A DNA stretch of 64,000 nt from assembly GCA_964483985.1 (NCBI GenBank), contig CAZADS010000109.1, forward strand, positions 1 through 64,000, in the 5' to 3' direction. Below are positions 1-8,273 of the stretch, in pieces (within the stretch, counting starts at the first letter, position 1; each line of letters begins with the position of its first letter). This stretch comes from CAZADS01 sp964483985 (GTDB taxonomy: Bacteria > Pseudomonadota > Alphaproteobacteria > Thalassobaculales > Thalassobaculaceae). The position numbers and the translations under genes were made by a program. The notes under the pieces were generated by a model, which saw only the letters and a list, made by a program, of their open reading frames with translations, had not been told where the DNA came from and made no database searches.

Positions 1-287
1 AATCCATGGGCCTAGTCTATGAAATAGTGAATCAAGAGACTGCTATGAATGACACTCGGGAATTTGCCCAACGTTTTGTCCATGCTCCCACCAAAGCCAT
101 TGGTTTAGCAAAAAACGTAATGAATCAATCCTTCAATTTAGATCACCGCACCATGATTGAGATGGAGGCAATGGCCCAGTCAATTTGCCGAGAAACAGAC
201 TTTCATTCAGAAGCTATTCGTCGGTTTTCTGCTAAAGAATCCCCCTTGTATAATTGGGAAAGTTTCGAGCATAAAGCAGCCGAATAA
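1..287 (+). CDS. Enoyl-CoA hydratase/isomerase family protein, C-terminal part (5' end outside window)
   Basis: The reading frame is open to the left edge, so only about the last 95 residues are present. The visible part matches the C-terminus of crotonase-fold enoyl-CoA hydratases: a GLV-x-x-IV strand near the start (the usual xxGLVNxVV segment), an 'APTKAIGLAKNVMNQS' helix, and a tail where these proteins trimerise ('EAIRRFSAKESPLY', compare the usual 'EGxxAFxEKRxPxF'). Members hydrate or isomerise unsaturated acyl-CoAs in fatty-acid or phenylacetate breakdown. The catalytic residues lie upstream of the window, so the substrate class cannot be assigned. The ATG at position 6 is internal, not a start. 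The gene converges on the next one with a 1-nt gap. Confidence 0.8.
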   Translation, partial: SMGLVYEIVNQETAMNDTREFAQRFVHAPTKAIGLAKNVMNQSFNLDHRTMIEMEAMAQSICRETDFHSEAIRRFSAKESPLYNWESFEHKAAE

Positions 288-288
288 C

Positions 289-738
289 TCATAATCGTTT
301 AAGGCCCATTATTGTTTCGTTTAATGTTTGTAAAAACCTAGAGCGGTCTCTTTTTCCGAACGAGTGTCCACTTTGGTGTAGTTCGCCAATATCGCGTAAA
401 TATGCATTTAATTGGCGCATAGCTAAAGCGTTCCCAATATTTTGTGAATCGAACGGTTGTCCTGTATTGCCTATAACGACAGCTCCTTTCCCCAAACATC
501 TTGCGGCCAGCTGTATATCAGCAGTAACAACTATATCCTTTACTAGAGCGTTTTCCACTATCCAATCGTCAGCAGAATCATATGTGTTCGGGACTAAAGT
601 TTGCTCTACCAAAGAACTTTTAGGTAATCGAAAATATTGGTTAGATACAAAATGAACTTTTAAACTGTACCTTTCAGCCACACGGACAATTTCATTTTTT
701 ACGGGGCAAGCATCAGCATCCACTAAAATTTTAGTCAT
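289..738 (-). CDS. YaiI/YqxD family protein (DUF188, UPF0178)
   Basis: A 149-residue protein of the size normal for this family. It has the N-terminal 'ILVDADACPVK' signature and the later 'VVTADIQLAARCLGKGA' and 'NTGQPFD' segments typical of YaiI/YqxD proteins. The fold resembles PIN/NYN-type nucleases, with acidic residues clustered near the N-terminus, but I know of no firmly established biochemical role. It stands alone, convergent with the enoyl-CoA hydratase and divergent from the FAD oxidoreductase at 902. The family call is confident and the function is unknown. Confidence 0.88.
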   Translation of the reverse strand: MTKILVDADACPVKNEIVRVAERYSLKVHFVSNQYFRLPKSSLVEQTLVPNTYDSADDWIVENALVKDIVVTADIQLAARCLGKGAVVIGNTGQPFDSQNIGNALAMRQLNAYLRDIGELHQSGHSFGKRDRSRFLQTLNETIMGLKRL

Positions 739-901
739 TTAAACTCAAATACGGTAACCAATTGGATTTTGCTTGCCATCTTAACGTATCATAACACCTC
801 TTATCACAATTATATTAAACCACATTTGCAGAGAGATAAACCAGCTCAAATACTCTATAATTTTTTACACTCCGCTCCTCATAAAAAACTTCAAACAAAT
901 C

Positions 902-2188
902 ATGTCGGCTGCATCAAAAATAGCAAATATAGATAGCTACTATCATCGGACAGTATCGCGGTCAGCCGAAAGGCCAGAGTTAGATATAACGATCACAACA
1001 GAAACATGTGTTATTGGGGGTGGTTTAGCGGGCGTAGCGACTATGCTAGGTCTATCGGAGAGAGGACGCCCAGTTACTTTGTTAGAAGCAAAAACAATAG
1101 GTTGTGGAGCGTCTGGACTTAATGGTGGTTTTTTATCTAGTGGTTTCTCTTTGGGGGCACGATCTATTGAAAAAAAAATAGGCCGTAACGGAGCCAAGGA
1201 GCTTTATTCTATGTCGGTTGAAGCTGTAAATTTAATAAAACAGAGAGCTAAAATTTATAAAATAGATTGCATCAGTTTCCCTGAAGGAATAGTACGAAAC
1301 TCTTGGTTTAACGCTTCGAAATGTATTCGAGACGAAATCGATTATATGAATACATTTTTCGATACCGAGCTTTTATATTGGTCTCCAGAGAAAGTAAAAG
1401 GCAGTTATCTTAGTCCTCGATACCATGACGCTGTATTCAATCCAAAAGGATATCAAATTCACTCCCTAAATTACGCAAACGGCTGTGCAGAAGCAGCTGA
1501 AAGCCAAGGGGCAAAAATTTTTGAAAACACAAGCGCTATCAAGATCCACAAGAAAGGGGGAACTTATCATATAAAAACAAACAAGGGGCAGGTTAGCGCG
1601 GACAATGTGGTAATTTGTGTTTCTAGTGAAATCAGAAAGTTAAATAAAAAATTATATTGGTCAATTTTGCCGATCAGTACGTTTATGGTACTTACAGAAC
1701 CACTCGGCAATCGGTTAAAGGATGCTATTCGTGTGCCATATGCTGCAAGCGATAACCGTAGAATAGAGAATTACTACCGAGTTCTAAAGGATACCAGATT
1801 ACTTTGGGGAGGTGGTATGAGTATCTCTCATAATCCAAAGAACCTCCCAGATAAAATGATGTCAGACCTTTTTTATGTGTATCCACAATTAAAAGGCCTT
1901 AAGTCTCAACTGGCTTGGTCGGGGAAAATGGGTTACGCAAGGCACCATATGCCGCAAATTGGTAGGTTAAAATCAGGATTTTGGTACAATCAAGCTTTCG
2001 GTGGACACGGGATAAATACTACAACATTAGGTGGAGAACTAATTGCTCGCGCTATAGCCAATAATGAAAGTGATTATGTAATTTTTGACGGATTTGGATT
2101 AGATTTTGCTGGAGGCCCTCCGGGACTATTAGCAGCACAGAGTTTGTATTGGAGCAGGAAAATAAAAGACCGAATAGATTCGTGGTAG
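902..2188 (+). CDS. FAD-dependent oxidoreductase, DAO family (gamma-glutamylputrescine oxidase-like)
   Basis: A 428-residue protein with an N-terminal Rossmann dinucleotide-binding motif ('CVIGGGLAGVATMLGLSERG', about residues 36–55) followed by an acidic strand end ('LLEA') and 'GASGLNGGF', the FAD-contacting loop typical of DAO-superfamily amine and amino-acid oxidases. Near the C-terminus 'AFGGHGINTTTLGGELIA' matches the second FAD-binding region of PuuB/OrdL-like enzymes. The reaction is probably oxidation of a secondary amine or amino acid; the exact substrate cannot be read from sequence. A TATAAT hexamer at 856–861 may be its -10 box, but no good -35 box is correctly spaced. The gnd gene follows on the same strand after about 50 bp. 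Confidence 0.8.
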   Translation: MSAASKIANIDSYYHRTVSRSAERPELDITITTETCVIGGGLAGVATMLGLSERGRPVTLLEAKTIGCGASGLNGGFLSSGFSLGARSIEKKIGRNGAKELYSMSVEAVNLIKQRAKIYKIDCISFPEGIVRNSWFNASKCIRDEIDYMNTFFDTELLYWSPEKVKGSYLSPRYHDAVFNPKGYQIHSLNYANGCAEAAESQGAKIFENTSAIKIHKKGGTYHIKTNKGQVSADNVVICVSSEIRKLNKKLYWSILPISTFMVLTEPLGNRLKDAIRVPYAASDNRRIENYYRVLKDTRLLWGGGMSISHNPKNLPDKMMSDLFYVYPQLKGLKSQLAWSGKMGYARHHMPQIGRLKSGFWYNQAFGGHGINTTTLGGELIARAIANNESDYVIFDGFGLDFAGGPPGLLAAQSLYWSRKIKDRIDSW

Positions 2189-2237
2189 TAATCGCTGACT
2201 AACAAATTTTTTACAGAAATCTTTTTAATAGTATCAT

Positions 2238-3674
2238 ATGCCTAGGTCACCCTTTGATATGAAAACCGCATATACAAAACATCAAATCGGAATTTACGGT
2301 CTTGGTGTAATGGGTCGAAATCTAGCCCTGAATATATCCCGACAAGGAATTACTGTCGCAGGATTTGAGCGCGATTCAAGTTTGCGAAAATACGCAAAAC
2401 GATTTTCAAGCGAGTTTTACACCTACGATAGTGAAAAAGAATTCATCGATTCTTTGCAAATACCCCGCACTATAATAATAATCATTACGTCAGGCCCACC
2501 TGTGGACCAATCCATAAATACCCTTCTCCCCTACCTATCATCGAATGATTTGTTGATAGACGCCGGAAATTCGGATTATAGAGATACGGAAAAACGAGAA
2601 ATTCGACTATCCGATTTAAGTATTTCGTTTTTAGGAGTTGGGATTTCCGGCGGGGCATTAGGCGCCCGATTGGGCCCCGCTCTTATGGTTGGGGGCACTG
2701 ATTTTGCCTGTCAACGGATCGATAACCTTTTCTCCAATATCTCTGCTAAGCTGTCAGATGGAACACCATGCTTCAAACAGCTTGGCCGCCATGCCTCAAT
2801 TGGACATTTTGTAAAAATGGTCCACAATGGAATTGAATATGCCGACATGCAATTGATAGCCGAAGTTTATGATATATTTTCTCGCGGTTTCGGAATGCCA
2901 GCGGGTAAAATTTCAGATCTATTTTCAAGTTGGTCCAACAGTGATCTCTCGTCTTTTTTAATAGAAAAAACTGCTGCTATACTCGCCCAAAAGGATAACG
3001 ATTCTCACTCCCCTCTTGTCGATTTAATTCTGGATAAGGCCGAACAGAATGGGACTGGTCGACTGGCGGGAATAACAGCTATAGAACTAGGAGTGCCAGC
3101 ACCCACGATAGTAGAAGCTGTCACAGCTAGAGCGATTTCATCATTAAAATTTGAACGAATAAACGCCTCTAAATTCTACGGTTTTTCCAGAGAAATTAAC
3201 AGCGATGTTTCATCTCATGTCATACACAACGCCTTACTTGCTGCTAAGATTTGCACGTATGCCCAAGGTTTTTCTATTTTATCGGCGGCAAGTAATAAAT
3301 ATCAATGGGATTTACCCTTAGGAGAAGTAGCTACCATCTGGCGTGGAGGGTGCATTATTAGAGCAAAATTGCTGGAATCTATTTCTCAGGCATATAATGC
3401 CCAACCCAGTCTCTCAAACCTCATTATCGACCAACATTTTGTAGAAATATTTAAATCAATTATACCATCCTTGAGATCCGTCATCATCCAAGCAACTAAT
3501 GCGGGCATCCCGATACCTGGGTTAGCATCATCATTAGCTTATTTTGATAGCTACACAAGTCATCGATTGCCCGCCAATCTAATACAAGCTCAACGGGACC
3601 TGTTCGGGTCTCACGGATTTGAACGTATTAATCGTACAGGAACTTTTCATCATAACTGGCAGATTGCCGAATGA
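2238..3674 (+). CDS. gnd: 6-phosphogluconate dehydrogenase, decarboxylating
   Basis: This enzyme oxidises 6-phosphogluconate to ribulose 5-phosphate and CO2 with NADP+ in the pentose phosphate pathway. The 478-residue protein starts with the NADP-binding 'IGIYGLGVMGRNLALNIS' motif. It carries 'LIDAGNSDYRDTEKR', the substrate-binding 'GVGISGGALGARLGPALMVGG' region (with 'GISGGALGAR' where most members have 'GVSGGEEGAR'), 'GHFVKMVHNGIEYADMQLIAE' with the catalytic Lys and Asn, and a C-terminal helical domain ending in 'QRDLFGSHGFERI'. An alternative ATG at 2259 would give a more typical N-terminus; neither has a strong Shine-Dalgarno. It overlaps gntK by 4 nt (ATGA), implying translational coupling. 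Confidence 0.95.
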   Translation: MPRSPFDMKTAYTKHQIGIYGLGVMGRNLALNISRQGITVAGFERDSSLRKYAKRFSSEFYTYDSEKEFIDSLQIPRTIIIIITSGPPVDQSINTLLPYLSSNDLLIDAGNSDYRDTEKREIRLSDLSISFLGVGISGGALGARLGPALMVGGTDFACQRIDNLFSNISAKLSDGTPCFKQLGRHASIGHFVKMVHNGIEYADMQLIAEVYDIFSRGFGMPAGKISDLFSSWSNSDLSSFLIEKTAAILAQKDNDSHSPLVDLILDKAEQNGTGRLAGITAIELGVPAPTIVEAVTARAISSLKFERINASKFYGFSREINSDVSSHVIHNALLAAKICTYAQGFSILSAASNKYQWDLPLGEVATIWRGGCIIRAKLLESISQAYNAQPSLSNLIIDQHFVEIFKSIIPSLRSVIIQATNAGIPIPGLASSLAYFDSYTSHRLPANLIQAQRDLFGSHGFERINRTGTFHHNWQIAE

Positions 3675-4177
3675 TCATACTAATCATGGGTGTAAGTGGT
3701 TCCGGAAAAACTACTATCGGTCAAATAGTAGCTAGACGAATTGGTTCCCTTTTTGTAGAAGGAGACGACTATCATTCCGCGGAAAATATCACAAAAATGA
3801 AAGCCGGCTTGCCACTAAATGATTCTGACCGACTACCCTGGCTTTATAAAATTTCTAAAGAAATCAGCTGCGCAATACGGGCCGGCGATGATCTAGTCGT
3901 TGCATGTTCGGCTCTAAAATTTTGCTACCGTAAAATATTAATCGGCAATAAGCCTTCGACATACCTTGTGCACCTAAAAGGATCTCAAAAAATTATTTCC
4001 GCCCGAATGCAGAGTCGAAAGCATTTTATGTCCCCATTATTATTGAATAGCCAGTTTAATGATCTAGAATCCCCAAGTTTAAACGAAAATCCTGTTGTGA
4101 TTAATGTAGGAAATTCTCCTGATCTATGCGCGCAACAAATTCTATCCCACATAAACTATAACACTGCAGTTCGGTAA
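3671..4177 (+). CDS. gntK: Gluconokinase
   Basis: This kinase phosphorylates gluconate to 6-phosphogluconate with ATP. The 168-residue size is normal for the GntK/IdnK family. A P-loop 'IMGVSGSGKTTIG' opens the protein, followed by the family signatures 'EGDDYHSAENITKMKAGLPLND', 'DRLPWL' and 'VACSALKFCYR'. The start codon sits inside the end of gnd (4-nt overlap), so kinase and dehydrogenase form a two-gene gluconate-to-ribulose-5-phosphate module. No gluconate transporter or regulator is adjacent. The 'MSPLLLNSQFNDLESP' stretch matches the family's conserved 'MpxxLLxSQfxtLE'. The stop lies 6 bp before the convergent stop of the next gene. Confidence 0.93.
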   Translation: MIILIMGVSGSGKTTIGQIVARRIGSLFVEGDDYHSAENITKMKAGLPLNDSDRLPWLYKISKEISCAIRAGDDLVVACSALKFCYRKILIGNKPSTYLVHLKGSQKIISARMQSRKHFMSPLLLNSQFNDLESPSLNENPVVINVGNSPDLCAQQILSHINYNTAVR

Positions 4178-4183
4178 AATCAC

Positions 4184-5455
4184 TCAATCGTCAAAAAATC
4201 GATCTAATCTAAAAGGTCTCATATCCACTGTTGCAGGGGAATTGGTCACCATTTCAGCCGCTAGTTTTCCCGCAATTGGTCCCATTCCAAATCCGTGACC
4301 ACTAAACCCTGTTGCTAGAAAAAAACCAGGAATTTGTTTAACGGGCGTTATAACCGGAACAGCGTCGGGTGTAACGTCGATAAGACCAGCCCAAGATTCT
4401 TCTATTTCCACGTCCTTAAGTACAGGGAAAAGGCGACGCAAATTATTAAAAGCTTGTGTTAAAATTTTTTGATTTGGAGCGACCTGATAAACCCTATTAT
4501 TCTCAAATGGTGTTGGACCGTCAAAATTCCACCGCCTTTGGGTCATCAACTCCTTATAGAAGCTGGTATCGAGTCTCAATTTAAGACGGCGTTTCTCTAT
4601 TTTATAAGCAGGAATAAATTTGTTAAACCACCTAAGAATATCAGGAACTATAGGCACTTCAGTAGCAGAGCCATGTGCGATACTATAGCCGCCATCCTGA
4701 CGACGCCTCAACGCAACATCTTTAGACCAAATGGAATGTTCCGATAATAAGGGCGCCGTTTTAGTTCTAAAAACAGAAGACCTCACCTTCACCTGCGGCA
4801 AAACTATGCCATGTCGCGCGCAAAAAAGAGAGGACCAAACACCTCCGGCGCAAATTACCGATTCGGTTCGGATTTCTCCAGCCTCTGTTATAACACTAGA
4901 CACGCGTCCAGCAGATAATTCTAATCCCCGTACCGCACAATTGATCTTGATATCCACACCAATGTTTCTAGCTGCTCTGGCTATAGTCTGAGTCGCAATT
5001 GAAGGCTCGGCGCGTCCATCGCTTGGCGTATACAAAGCAGCAATCCAATCGCCCTTGGAGTGAGGTAAACGCTCATTTATTTCGCGTGGAGAGATTAACT
5101 TACTATCAATTTGAAATTGTTTTGCATACCTCAGCCAATTTTCATAGCCTGCAACCTGTTGCTCAGAGTTGGCTAGATACAAAATCCCAGCTTGTTTAAA
5201 CCCTACATCTTCACCGATTTCATCTGACAATCCCCGCCAGATTCTTAAACTTTCTATGATGGCTGGAATTTCGGCGGGGTCTCGTCCCTGTTGCCTCACG
5301 AAACCCCAATTTCGTGAAGACTGTTCCCCAGCCACCACTCCTTTTTCACAAACCGTCACCGTAAAGCCCATTTTCTTCAAATAATAAGCTGAACATATAC
5401 CTACAATACCACCCCCAATTATCACAACATCCGATCTTTTGAGGGATACTTTCAT
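4184..5455 (-). CDS. FAD-dependent oxidoreductase, DAO family (D-amino-acid dehydrogenase/sarcosine oxidase-like)
   Basis: A 423-residue protein beginning with the FAD-binding motif 'VVIIGGGIVGICSAYYLKKMG', followed by the loop 'GEQSSRNWGFVRQQGRDP', which in this subfamily replaces the more usual SGRN/GGG loop. The C-terminal FAD region reads 'FLATGFSGHGFGMGPIAGKLAAE'. This pattern is typical of amine- or imino-acid-oxidising members (DadA/SoxB-like); the substrate is not identifiable. The ATG overlaps the prfC stop by 4 nt, so it is probably co-transcribed with and downstream of prfC, an association without an obvious functional reason. It is not close in sequence to the other DAO protein at 902–2188, so the two are not a recent duplication. 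Confidence 0.82.
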   Translation of the reverse strand: MKVSLKRSDVVIIGGGIVGICSAYYLKKMGFTVTVCEKGVVAGEQSSRNWGFVRQQGRDPAEIPAIIESLRIWRGLSDEIGEDVGFKQAGILYLANSEQQVAGYENWLRYAKQFQIDSKLISPREINERLPHSKGDWIAALYTPSDGRAEPSIATQTIARAARNIGVDIKINCAVRGLELSAGRVSSVITEAGEIRTESVICAGGVWSSLFCARHGIVLPQVKVRSSVFRTKTAPLLSEHSIWSKDVALRRRQDGGYSIAHGSATEVPIVPDILRWFNKFIPAYKIEKRRLKLRLDTSFYKELMTQRRWNFDGPTPFENNRVYQVAPNQKILTQAFNNLRRLFPVLKDVEIEESWAGLIDVTPDAVPVITPVKQIPGFFLATGFSGHGFGMGPIAGKLAAEMVTNSPATVDMRPFRLDRFFDD

Positions 5456-7044
5456 ACCATTTGTTCTCGGGTCTTAAGAAACTGAATATTGGGCCATGTC
5501 TCAATGGTATGCTGCAAATGCCAAGAGTTTCGAGCTAGAAAAACCGGACACTCGTCGTGATCGTAGGCTAGATCACTGGATATTTTTTCTAGAAAAAGGT
5601 TTATTTCACTAGTATTTTCAGCTTGCATCCAACGAGCTGTGTATAATCCGGTGGATTCAAAATGGACTTGTACATCATATTCGGTTCGAATTCTATCAGC
5701 TAGGACTTCAAACTGTAATGCCCCAATTACCCCGACAATCCACTCTCCGCCAAAATTTTTTCTAAAGACGCTTGCCACCCCCTCTTCTGCTAATTGCGTA
5801 ACGGCGCGGCCCAAGTGTTTAGCTTTCAACGGGTCTATAGCACGAACTCGTTGCAAAAGTTCTGGTGCAAAACTTGGTATCCCCCTGAACGTTAAGCCCT
5901 CTCCCTCCGTTAAAGTATCTCCAATCCGAAGGTTGCCATGATTGGGAATTCCAATAATATCTCCTGGAAAGGCTTCTTCTGCAAGTTCACGGTCTCGGGC
6001 TAAGAACATAACCGCATTATGGACATTTAGAATTCTACCGCTGCGAACATGTTTAAGCTTCATCCCCCTTTTAAAGTGCCCAGAACAAATTCGGGCAAAA
6101 GCAATACGATCTCGGTGTTTAGGGTCCATATTGGCCTGAATTTTAAAAACAAAAGCGGATACCTTACGTTCAGTAGGCTCAACTTTTCTAGTTAAACTAG
6201 TATGCTTACCTGGTGCTGGAGCATAATTTGAAACACCTTTAAGAAGCTCTCGGACACCGAAATTGTTTATCGCGCTGCCAAAGTAAACTGGCGTTTTATT
6301 CCCAGCCAAAAACGAACTCTTATCGAATTCGGGACATAATCCACGAACCATTTCGACCTGGTCCCTCAATTCCTTAGCTACATTGTTTGAGAGTAGTTGT
6401 TCTAAATTTGGATCATGAAGACCTGAGCAAATTAAACCCGGATCTGGTAAGTCATGACTGCCTTTTGCAACCAACATCAAACGATCATTTAAAATGTCAT
6501 AACATCCTTTAAACAATTGCCCCATCCCTATCGGCCAACTGGCCGGGCTTACTTCGATTTGCAAGCTTTGCTCTATTTCATCGAGTAAAGAAAAGGGATC
6601 TTGCGCTTCTCGGTCCATTTTATTGATGTACGTATCATTCGGCATATCTCGCAGTCGACACACCTCAAAGAGTTTTCTCGTCTGCTTTTGTATTCCCCGA
6701 GCGGCGTCTATAACCATTACGGCTGAATCTACGGCCGTTAATGTTCTGTAGGTGTCTTCGGAAAAATCTTCGTGTCCAGGTGTATCCAAAAGATTAAAGG
6801 CATTTTCATCATATTCATAACTCATAACGGATGAAGCCACAGATATCCCCCTTTCCCGTTCAACCTTTAGCCAGTCTGAGTGCGCACGTCTTTGCTCACC
6901 ACGAGCTTTCACCGCTCCAGCCATCTGAATAGCTCCTCCAAATAGCAAAAACTTTTCAGTTAACGTAGTCTTTCCAGCGTCCGGATGGGATATGATTGCA
7001 AAAGTTCTCCGGCGTGCAATCTCTTTATCGAGGGTTACCATCAT
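5452..7044 (-). CDS. prfC: Peptide chain release factor 3 (RF3 GTPase)
   Basis: RF3 is a translational GTPase that removes RF1/RF2 from the ribosome after peptide release. The G domain shows G1 'SHPDAGKTTLTEK', switch-I-region 'RERGISVASSVMSYEY', G3 'DTPGHEDFSEDTYRTL' and G4 'NKMDRE'. The C-terminal part contains 'GVIGALQFEVLADRI', diagnostic of RF3 rather than EF-G. Length is about 530 residues, as expected. A further in-frame ATG lies at 7053, but the GGGA sequence inside it works best as Shine-Dalgarno for the tandem ATGs at 7044 and 7041, so I use 7044. The DAO oxidoreductase overlaps its stop by 4 nt. Confidence 0.95.
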   Translation of the reverse strand: MMVTLDKEIARRRTFAIISHPDAGKTTLTEKFLLFGGAIQMAGAVKARGEQRRAHSDWLKVERERGISVASSVMSYEYDENAFNLLDTPGHEDFSEDTYRTLTAVDSAVMVIDAARGIQKQTRKLFEVCRLRDMPNDTYINKMDREAQDPFSLLDEIEQSLQIEVSPASWPIGMGQLFKGCYDILNDRLMLVAKGSHDLPDPGLICSGLHDPNLEQLLSNNVAKELRDQVEMVRGLCPEFDKSSFLAGNKTPVYFGSAINNFGVRELLKGVSNYAPAPGKHTSLTRKVEPTERKVSAFVFKIQANMDPKHRDRIAFARICSGHFKRGMKLKHVRSGRILNVHNAVMFLARDRELAEEAFPGDIIGIPNHGNLRIGDTLTEGEGLTFRGIPSFAPELLQRVRAIDPLKAKHLGRAVTQLAEEGVASVFRKNFGGEWIVGVIGALQFEVLADRIRTEYDVQVHFESTGLYTARWMQAENTSEINLFLEKISSDLAYDHDECPVFLARNSWHLQHTIETWPNIQFLKTREQMV

Positions 7045-7230
7045 TATTCCCATAAATATTTTAGGGCATCAAAACGTAAGAGTCTTTATAACTACAGACT
7101 CATTCAAAAAGAAATATAATAAAATGAAATTAGGCATCCAAATTTAGGTTTAATATAATATAGGCATCTTGAAGGCTTACAGTATTGGAAATTTTGGTTA
7201 GACCTTGCTATTTACAACTCGGAGATAAAA

Positions 7231-8223
7231 ATGGATCAAGCAGGTCCAACAAACTCGATCACCGATGTGCCTGGGCTATTGGTTGGAAATGCTGATGACC
7301 TAAGGGTTCGGTCTGGGGTAACAGTAGTTCTTGCGGAATCGCCAGCTATAGCTTCAATCGATATCCGCGGTGGCGGGACAGGAACACGAGATACTGAGCT
7401 TTTATCTTTAGATGGATCAATTAAGGAAATTGATGCAATAGTATTAAGCGGGGGATCTGCTTTCGGGCTTGATGCCGCTGGGGGTGCAATGAGTTGGTTG
7501 AGGGAGCAAAATCGGGGATTACCGATAGGGAATTTCCGGGTCCCAATTGTACCTCAAGCCATAATATTCGACCTTCTCAATGGCGGACAAAAAAATTGGG
7601 GCCGGTTCCCTCCTTACTGGAATCTTGGTTACCTAGCCATTCAGAATACTGATAAAACGTTTCCGTTAGGTAATATTGGAGCTGGAATGGGAGCCCAAGC
7701 CGGACTCCTAAAAGGCGGGCTTGGATCTTCTTCGGTTTACATAGACAATCTAGGTGTGACTGTAGGAGCAATTATGGTCTCTAACCCTGCTGGAGAAGTC
7801 CTTTTTCCAAACACCGATACTTTTTTCGCCTGGGATATGGAACGTAACGGCGAATATGGCGGGAAAACACCACCTCACAATTTTGAACGTGGCAAGGTTG
7901 AGTTTAATGTTAAATCTCAGCACAGTAAAAACACCACGATCGGGATAGTTGCCACCGACGCAATCCTAACCAAATCCGAACTAAAACGTTTTGCTATTAT
8001 TGCCCAAGACGGGATTGGGCGTGCAATACGTCCTGCTCATACTCCAATGGATGGAGATATAATATTTAGCATTTCAACAGGAAAGAAAAATCTACTTAAT
8101 TCCGCGCATGATCTATCAACTTTAGGAGCCCACGCAGCAAATTGTGTAGCTAGATCCATTGCAAGAGGAGTCTATGAAGCCAAAACTTTAGGTGAAAATA
8201 AAGCATATCAGGACAGCTTTTAA
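7231..8223 (+). CDS. P1 family peptidase (DmpA/NylC-type N-terminal nucleophile hydrolase)
   Basis: A 330-residue protein of the P1/S58 fold. It has the opening 'ITDVPGLLVGNADD', 'ASIDIRGGGTGTRDTELL', 'IVLSGGSAFGLDAAGGAM' and 'GLLKGGLGSSS', all hallmarks of aminopeptidase DmpA and 6-aminohexanoate oligomer hydrolase NylC. In NylC the precursor cuts itself between an Asn and a Thr, and the Thr becomes the catalytic nucleophile. Here 'KNTTIGIVATDA' places the equivalent bond at about N234–T235 (codon 235 at 7933). This resembles the NylC-type site more than the Ser site of DmpA, so an N-terminal Thr amidase is predicted. Natural substrates are unknown. GGAG stands 6 nt before the ATG. Confidence 0.85.
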   Translation: MDQAGPTNSITDVPGLLVGNADDLRVRSGVTVVLAESPAIASIDIRGGGTGTRDTELLSLDGSIKEIDAIVLSGGSAFGLDAAGGAMSWLREQNRGLPIGNFRVPIVPQAIIFDLLNGGQKNWGRFPPYWNLGYLAIQNTDKTFPLGNIGAGMGAQAGLLKGGLGSSSVYIDNLGVTVGAIMVSNPAGEVLFPNTDTFFAWDMERNGEYGGKTPPHNFERGKVEFNVKSQHSKNTTIGIVATDAILTKSELKRFAIIAQDGIGRAIRPAHTPMDGDIIFSISTGKKNLLNSAHDLSTLGAHAANCVARSIARGVYEAKTLGENKAYQDSF

Positions 8224-8273
8224 TGATCCGTGAAGAGCCGCTTTTTGATCATAGATATAATAGGGTTAGTCAA

